Source: Liolophura sinensis (Eukaryota > Mollusca > Polyplacophora > Chitonida > Chitonidae). Taken from it: 64,000 nt of DNA. A program made the translations under genes and the position numbers. Positions 59,301-64,000 of the stretch are shown here, piece after piece. The notes below the pieces were generated by a model. It had not been told where the DNA came from and made no database searches. It worked only from the letters and a program-made list of their open reading frames with translations. Position 1 is the first letter of the stretch. Every line of letters begins with the position of its first letter. Location: the NCBI RefSeq assembly GCF_032854445.1, contig NC_088297.1:23633127-23697126 (forward strand), written 5' to 3'.

Positions 59301-61150
59301 TGGTATGACTTGATGTATATATATCGTATTAGGATGGATAGGATCTTGAGAACACGCAAATGCAAAATGCAGATGTATTTGAGAGAACTTACACTGGATA
59401 AATGCCCTGACCCTTCCACCCTGTCAATGCCCAATAACAGGCGCACAAAACTAATCAGGTAGTCCTTCACGAATGTCTGGAAACACAGAATAGTACACGA
59501 TTTTATACAATACAGCAAATATGTTAACAGAAACATATACAAGAGAAAATGTTAAATAGGAGGGGTTCCAGATTTCTGTGTAAACGCCTGTAAAGGTTGA
59601 ATGAGTTACACGGCTGACTCGTACTGCCTGACCCTTGAGTCTTGAGTTGCTACTTCGCCTTACGACTCTGACGTGATTTTTTTTAATCTGTTCTATATTT
59701 AGAATTCTATATTCCAATTTCATAAAGGCAGTATTCCACCTTTCCAACATACTGGTATAGATTTGTACATTAACACAGCGAATCCCCTCCGCAAATCGAC
59801 CATTTTGATAATGTTCAGGTGGGATCTGCAAAGGGGGCTTACCTGATACAATAGTGTGTCCAGCATACACAGGGGGCTTACCTGATACAATAGTGTGTCC
59901 AGCATACACACAGGGGCTTACCTGATACAATAGTGTGTCCAGCATACACACGGGGCTTACCTGATACAATAGTGTGTCCAGCATACAGGCGCTGAAGGCG
60001 CTCCCAGTATACACAGGGGGCTTACCTGATACAATACTGTGTCCAGCATACAAGCGCTGAACACGTTCCCAGTATACACAGGAGACTTACCTGATACAAT
60101 AGTGTGTCCAGCCTGAAGACGTTCCCAGTGAACACAGGGGGCTTACCTCATACAATAGTGTGTCCAGCATACACAGGGGACTTACCTCATACAATAGTGT
60201 GTCCAGCATACACAGGGGACTTACCTGATACAACAATGTGTCCAGCATACAGGCGCTGAAGACGTTCCCAGCAGCAAAAGGAATGCGGAACATGTAGGAT
60301 AAATTAGAACCTTGGTTTTTAATTGTCTGAAAAAAAAGAGTGTAACACAGTGAACTGTATTGAAGAAGAAAAGAAATTAGAAAATCAACAACAATCGTTA
60401 ACCATGCAGGGAACAAAAGTGTTGTTAAAAGATGTCAGATGCGATTTGCTGTTTTCACAGGTATATGTTTCTTCAAGATCTTTCTTTGGTCATGATAGAA
60501 ATGTTTTTGGTCGCGGCCCATACTCATTTCTCACCTTTACATAATCATTTACAAACTCTGATGTTTTGTTAGCAGCGCCACATATATGTACACCTGGATT
60601 TCCTCCGGGCTCTGTCCAGTTTCTTCCAATTATAATTCTGGCCGTCGTCGTATAAGTGAAATATTCTTGAGTACAGCGTACAACACCAATCAAATAAATA
60701 ATAATCATAGGACCAACCCTTATTTACGTGTTACCCCATATGTTAAATTGACCACTAGATATCCCGTATTTTGTCCAATAGGAATTTTTCAAATTCATCA
60801 AGGGAATCAAACATCCACTTTCCCTAAACTGCAAGGAAATGTTTCAAAAAAACAAAAAGAAATTAAAAGGCAAAGCCAAAAGAAAAACAAACTTTCAATG
60901 CCGTAAAGAAAGAACGTCATTTTAGGAGATGACAAGGAGTGATTCGAACCGTCCGTACAGCATTCCTAGATGTAAGTCGTCTCTAACCAATCTTTCCCTT
61001 TCACACATAATTGTAACCCTCCTTTCGATTCCACTCACCCTCTCCAGCTTGGAGATCTTCCACGAGTACTCATCGAGGGCTCGGAACTGCATAAATCTCA
61101 TGTTGGACGACTGACTGAGCTCAGTGATCACGCTTGTGGACGGGAACAGC
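53336..61150 (-). CDS. KCNT: SLO2/KCNT sodium-activated potassium channel, C-terminal seven exons (5' part outside window)
   Basis: Large-conductance K+ channel of the Slack/Slick (SLO2) family; this part is the cytosolic gating-ring RCK2 region and C-terminus. Exons in transcript order: 61150-61039, 60326-60225, 59476-59393, 56977-56828, 56453-56327, 54968-54884, 53471-53336; phases agree throughout, 264 residues plus stop. Family-defining stretches: [106 protein letters not shown] and YVIQPSS, matching the vertebrate KCNT order. The short basic tail ends in VHLHSVP. The pore and RCK1 exons must lie beyond 64000. Introns next to the first two exons carry arrays made from exon edges. Whether it is one of several SLO2 paralogues cannot be told here. 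Confidence 0.93.
54199..54850 (+). mobile_element. Type B SINE pair with internal duplication
   Basis: First copy with tRNA-like head (tagcacagatggttgagcg, gtagattcagggtcaatcc) runs to about 54490. A second copy without head follows (54500-54850). A 54-bp stretch with caacgaatggttgacccgta is doubled in the second. Tail ttaagtacgacgttaaaccc then (actc)n. It ends about 35 bp before KCNT exon f. Confidence 0.72.
55175..55790. repeat. 25-bp minisatellite, KCNT intron e-f
   Basis: About 24 units of the form gttaagtatggagatggaag tgttg, becoming irregular after 55480. Confidence 0.85.
55797..56070. mobile_element. Two SINE fragments in KCNT intron e-f
   Basis: 55797-55950 reverse type D (tttgattattgcttaacgct, gagtaaaccatcgacttttg, ctgacaaacttttcccac); 55983-56070 forward type A tail (ataagtgaaatatttttgag). 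Related type D bodies occur near 19330-19410 and 34370-34460. Confidence 0.5.
57614..57846 (-). mobile_element. Type A SINE (KCNT intron c-d)
   Basis: Reverse, almost complete: tgattggtgttttacgaagt, ggggaaacccacgaccatcc, agcatgagctggacttaaac, gaggcttctgggtcattacg. Confidence 0.75.
58249..58450 (-). mobile_element. Type A SINE (KCNT intron c-d)
   Basis: Reverse: gattggtgttttacgccgta, ggcagagcccggaggaaaca, gaggaagccagcatgaggct. Confidence 0.7.
58549..58652. repeat. 22-bp short tandem array, KCNT intron c-d
   Basis: Five copies of gataactggacagagtgaga gc. Confidence 0.8.
58940..59315 (-). mobile_element. Type A SINE tail joined to a type C SINE (KCNT intron c-d)
   Basis: 58940-59035 tail (ttggtgttttacgccatact); 59040-59315 type C body (ttgaggcagggcgagtccat, ccagtcacattatactgata). 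Ends about 75 bp from KCNT exon c. Confidence 0.6.
59836..60224. repeat. 39-bp array made of the KCNT exon b donor boundary
   Basis: Nine copies downstream (minus sense) of exon b. On the minus strand each reads tgctggacacactattgtat then cag or gag|gtaag, i.e. the exon's last codons (M-L-D-T-L-L-Y-Q/E) and its 5' splice site. Three longer units also carry the preceding exon bases (ttcagcg). The two nearest donors lie exactly 39 and 78 nt after the genuine one. Confidence 0.92.
60590..60705 (+). mobile_element. Type A SINE, 3' part (KCNT intron a-b)
   Basis: tttcctccgggctctgtcca, gtcgtcgtataagtgaaata, tail gtacagcgtacaacaccaat and (aaat)n. Confidence 0.68.
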
Positions 61151-63741
61151 CTGGGGATAGCAGTAAAACAGATCATAATCACACAGGTGATGTACAGTGT
61201 ATGATTTCACCGGTTACCTGTGACCATTTGCCGGCTATCACACTGGTGGACGGGAACAATCTGGGTAAACCATATCATAGTCACACAGGTGATGTACAGT
61301 GTATGATTTCACCAGTTACCTGTGACCATTTGCCGGCTATCACACTGGTGGACGGGAACAACCTGGGTAAACCATATCATAGTCACACAGGAGATGTACA
61401 GTGTATGATTTCACCAGTTACCTGTGACCATTTGCCGGCTATCACATTGGTGGACGGGAACAACCTGGGTAAACCATATCATAGTCACACAGGTGATGTA
61501 CAGTGTATGATTTCACCAGTTACCTGTGACCATTTGTCGGCTATCACACTGGTGGACGGGAACAATCTGGGTAAACCATATCATAGCCACACAAGTGATG
61601 TACAGTGTATGATTTCACCAGTTACCTGTGACCATTTGCCGGCTTTCACACTGGTGGACGGGAACAACCTGGGTAAACCATATCATAGTCACACAGGAGA
61701 TGTACAGTGTATGATTTCACCAGTTACCTGTGACCATTTGCCGGCTATCACACTGGTGGACGGGAACAACCTGGGTAAACCATATCATAGTCACACAAGG
61801 GATGTACAGTGTATGATTTCACCAGTTACCTGTGACCATTTGCCGGCTATCACACTGGTGGACGGGAACAACCTGGGTAAACCATATCATAGTCACACAA
61901 GTGATGTACAGTGTATGATTTCACCAGTTACCTGTGACCATTTGCCGGCTATCACACTGGTGGACGGGAACAACCTGGGTAAACCATATCATAGTCACAC
62001 AGGAGATGTACAGTGTATGATTTCACCGGTTACCTGTGACCATTTGCCGGCTATCACACTGGTGGACGGGAACAACCTGGGTAAACCATATCATAGTCAC
62101 ACAGGTGATGTACAGTGTATGATTTCACCAGTTACCAGTGACCATTTGCCGGCTTTCACACTGGTGGACGGGAACAATCTGGGTAAACGATATCATAGTC
62201 ACACAGGAGATCTACAGTGTATGATTTCACCAGTTACCTGTGACCATTTGCCGGCTATCACACAGGTGGACGGGAACAACCTGGGTAAACCAAATCATAG
62301 TCACACAGGTGATCTACAGTGTATGATTTCACCAGTTACCTGTGACCATTTGCCGGCTATCACACAGGTGAACGGGAACAACCTGGGTAAACCATATCAT
62401 AGTCACACAGGTGATGTACAGTGTATGATTTCACCAGTTACCTGTGACCATTTGCCGGCTATCACACTGGTGCAGGTGGACGGGAACAACCTGGGTAAAC
62501 CATATCATAGTCACACAAGTGATGTACAGTGTATGATTTCACCAGTTACCTGTGACCATTTGCCGGCTATCACACTGGTGGATGGGAACAACCTGGGTAA
62601 ACCATATCATAGTCACACAGGAGATGTACAGTGTATGATTTCACCAGTTACCTGTGACCATTTGCCGGCTATCACACTGGTGGACGGGAACAACCTGGGT
62701 AAACCATATCATAGTCACATAAGGGATGTACAGTGTATGATTTCACCAGTTACCTGTGACCATTTGCCGACTATCACACTGGTGGACGGGAACAACCTGG
62801 GTAAACCATATCATAGTCACACAAGTGATGTACAGTGTATGATTTCACCAGTTACCTGTGACCATTTGCCGGCTTTCACACTGGTGGACGGGAACAACCT
62901 GGGTAAACCATATCATAGTCACACAGGTGATGTACAGTGTATGATTTCACCAGTTACCTGTGACCATTTGCCGGCTTTCACACTGGTGGACGGGAACAAC
63001 CTGGGTAAACCATATCATAGTCACACAGGTGATGTACAGTGTATGATTTCACCAGTTACCTGTGACCATTTGCCGGCTTTCACACTGGTGGACGGGAACA
63101 ACCTGGGTAAACCATATCATAGTCACACAGGTGATGTACAGTGTATGATTTCACCAGTTACCTGTGATCATTTGCCGGCTATCACACTGGTGCAGGTGGA
63201 CGGGAACAACCTGGGTAAACGATATCATAGTCACACAAGTGATGTACAGTGTATGATTTCACCAGTTACCTGTGACCATTTGCCGGCTTTCACACTGGTG
63301 GACGGGAACAACCTGGGTACACCATATCATAGTCACACAGGTGATGTACAGTGTATGATTTCACCAGTTACCTGTGACCATTTGCCGGCTTTCACACTGG
63401 TGGACGGGAACAACCTGGGTAAACCATATCATAGTCACACAGGTGATGTACAGTGTATGATTTCACCAGTTACCTGTGACCATTTGCCGGCTATCACACT
63501 GGTGGACGAGAACAACCTGGGTAAACCATATCATAGTCACACAGGTGATGTAAAGTGTATGATTTCACCAGTTATCTGTGACCATTTGCCGGCTATCACA
63601 CTGGTGGACGGGAACAACCTGGGTAAACGATATCATAGTCACACAGGAGATGTACAGTGTATGATTTCACCAGTTACCTGTGACCATTTGGCGACTATCA
63701 CACTGGTGGACGAAAAGAATATGTGTAAATATGGGTGCTGA
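61151..63741. repeat. 102-bp array made of the KCNT exon a acceptor boundary
   Basis: 24 full and one partial unit in the intron upstream (minus sense) of exon a. Plus-sense landmarks: tatgatttcaccagttacct, gtgaccatttgccggctatc, acactggtggacgggaacaa, cctgggtaaaccatatcata. Two units have a 6-bp insertion (caggtg). The genuine boundary at 61120-61200 is the clear parent: cttgtggacgggaacagc|ctgggg then cacacaggtgatgtacag. Confidence 0.95.
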
Positions 63742-63995
63742 GATCACTAGGCTTCACACTGATGCTGAGATCACTAGGCTTCACACTGGTGTTTAGATCA
63801 CTAGGCTTCACACTGGTGTTTAGATCACTAGGCTTTACACTGGTGTTGAGATCACTTGTCTTCGCATTGGTGCTGATATCACTTGTCTACACACTGGTGA
63901 TGGGATCACTTGTCTACACACTGATGCTGAGATCACTAGGCTTTACACTGGTGCTGAGATCACTTGTCTTCACACTGTGCTGAGATTACATGGAC
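63742..63995. repeat. 27-bp array, running to the window edge
   Basis: About nine copies of gctgagatcactaggcttca cactggt, adjoining the 102-bp array without a gap. May continue past 64000. Confidence 0.85.
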
Positions 63996-64000
63996 AAAAT

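Noticed and set aside
59451-60053. 200-codon minus-strand frame as a separate gene
   Set aside because: It reads KCNT exon c, intron and the 39-bp array together; only the exon part is coding.
61201-63741. 846-codon plus-strand protein gene
   Set aside because: It is entirely the 102-bp array; frame openness follows from a unit divisible by 3, and the unit derives from a KCNT exon edge on the other strand.
61201-63741. CRISPR-like regular spacing
   Set aside because: Units are contiguous and near identical with no unique spacers, in an animal genome; the same holds for the other arrays.

Overview
This is nuclear DNA of an animal, most likely a lophotrochozoan and probably a marine mollusc. 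The window has intron-rich genes with canonical GT-AG junctions, a nuclear tRNA gene, many tRNA-derived SINEs of the molluscan type (3' tails ending in 'gtacggcgtaaaacaccaat' or in a 'gtacgacgttaaaccc' type), MITEs and an unusual density of minisatellites. The organism call rests on repeat style and protein similarity recalled from memory, not on a search.

Three host genes can be read exon by exon. (1) STAM, plus strand, 6228-24408: 16 coding exons, 525 codons, with VHS, UIM, SH3, GAT/coiled-coil and a Q/P-rich tail. It is the ESCRT-0 partner that sorts ubiquitinated cargo. (2) PSMD14/Rpn11, minus strand, 39653-30959: 10 coding exons, 311 codons, the JAMM deubiquitinase of the proteasome lid, with all metal ligands present. 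It converges tail to tail with STAM. (3) The C-terminal 264 codons of a SLO2/KCNT sodium-activated potassium channel, minus strand, 61150-53336, seven exons of the RCK2 region. Its 5' part lies beyond the right edge. A tRNA-Arg(TCG) gene sits about 220 bp upstream of the inferred PSMD14 start.

Layout: 1-6.1 kb is intergenic (SINEs including a nested pair, MITEs, a 230-bp foldback, a possible divergent promoter near 2.55 kb). 6.2-28.2 kb is STAM plus a long 3' UTR. 28.2-31 kb holds a SINE, a MITE and a piggyBac transposase fragment. 31-41.4 kb is PSMD14. 41.4-53.3 kb is intergenic (tRNA, two decayed Tc1 copies, a palindromic insertion in one of them, a CpG-rich minisatellite and other arrays). 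53.3-64 kb is the KCNT 3' half with several arrays.

The most interesting observation is in KCNT. Two intronic minisatellites are built from the exon-intron boundary they adjoin. The 102-bp array (61151-63741) repeats the 3' splice site and first codons (L-F-P-S-T-S-V-I) of the neighbouring exon. The 39-bp array (59836-60224) repeats the last codons (M-L-D-T-L-L-Y) and the 5' splice site of the next exon. The 39-bp period keeps frame, so alternative donors could add 13-residue blocks to the channel. A weaker third example adjoins PSMD14 exon 1. The 846-codon plus-strand frame through the 102-bp array is best read as a by-product of the array, not a gene. No LTR or retroviral element and no CRISPR array was recognised.
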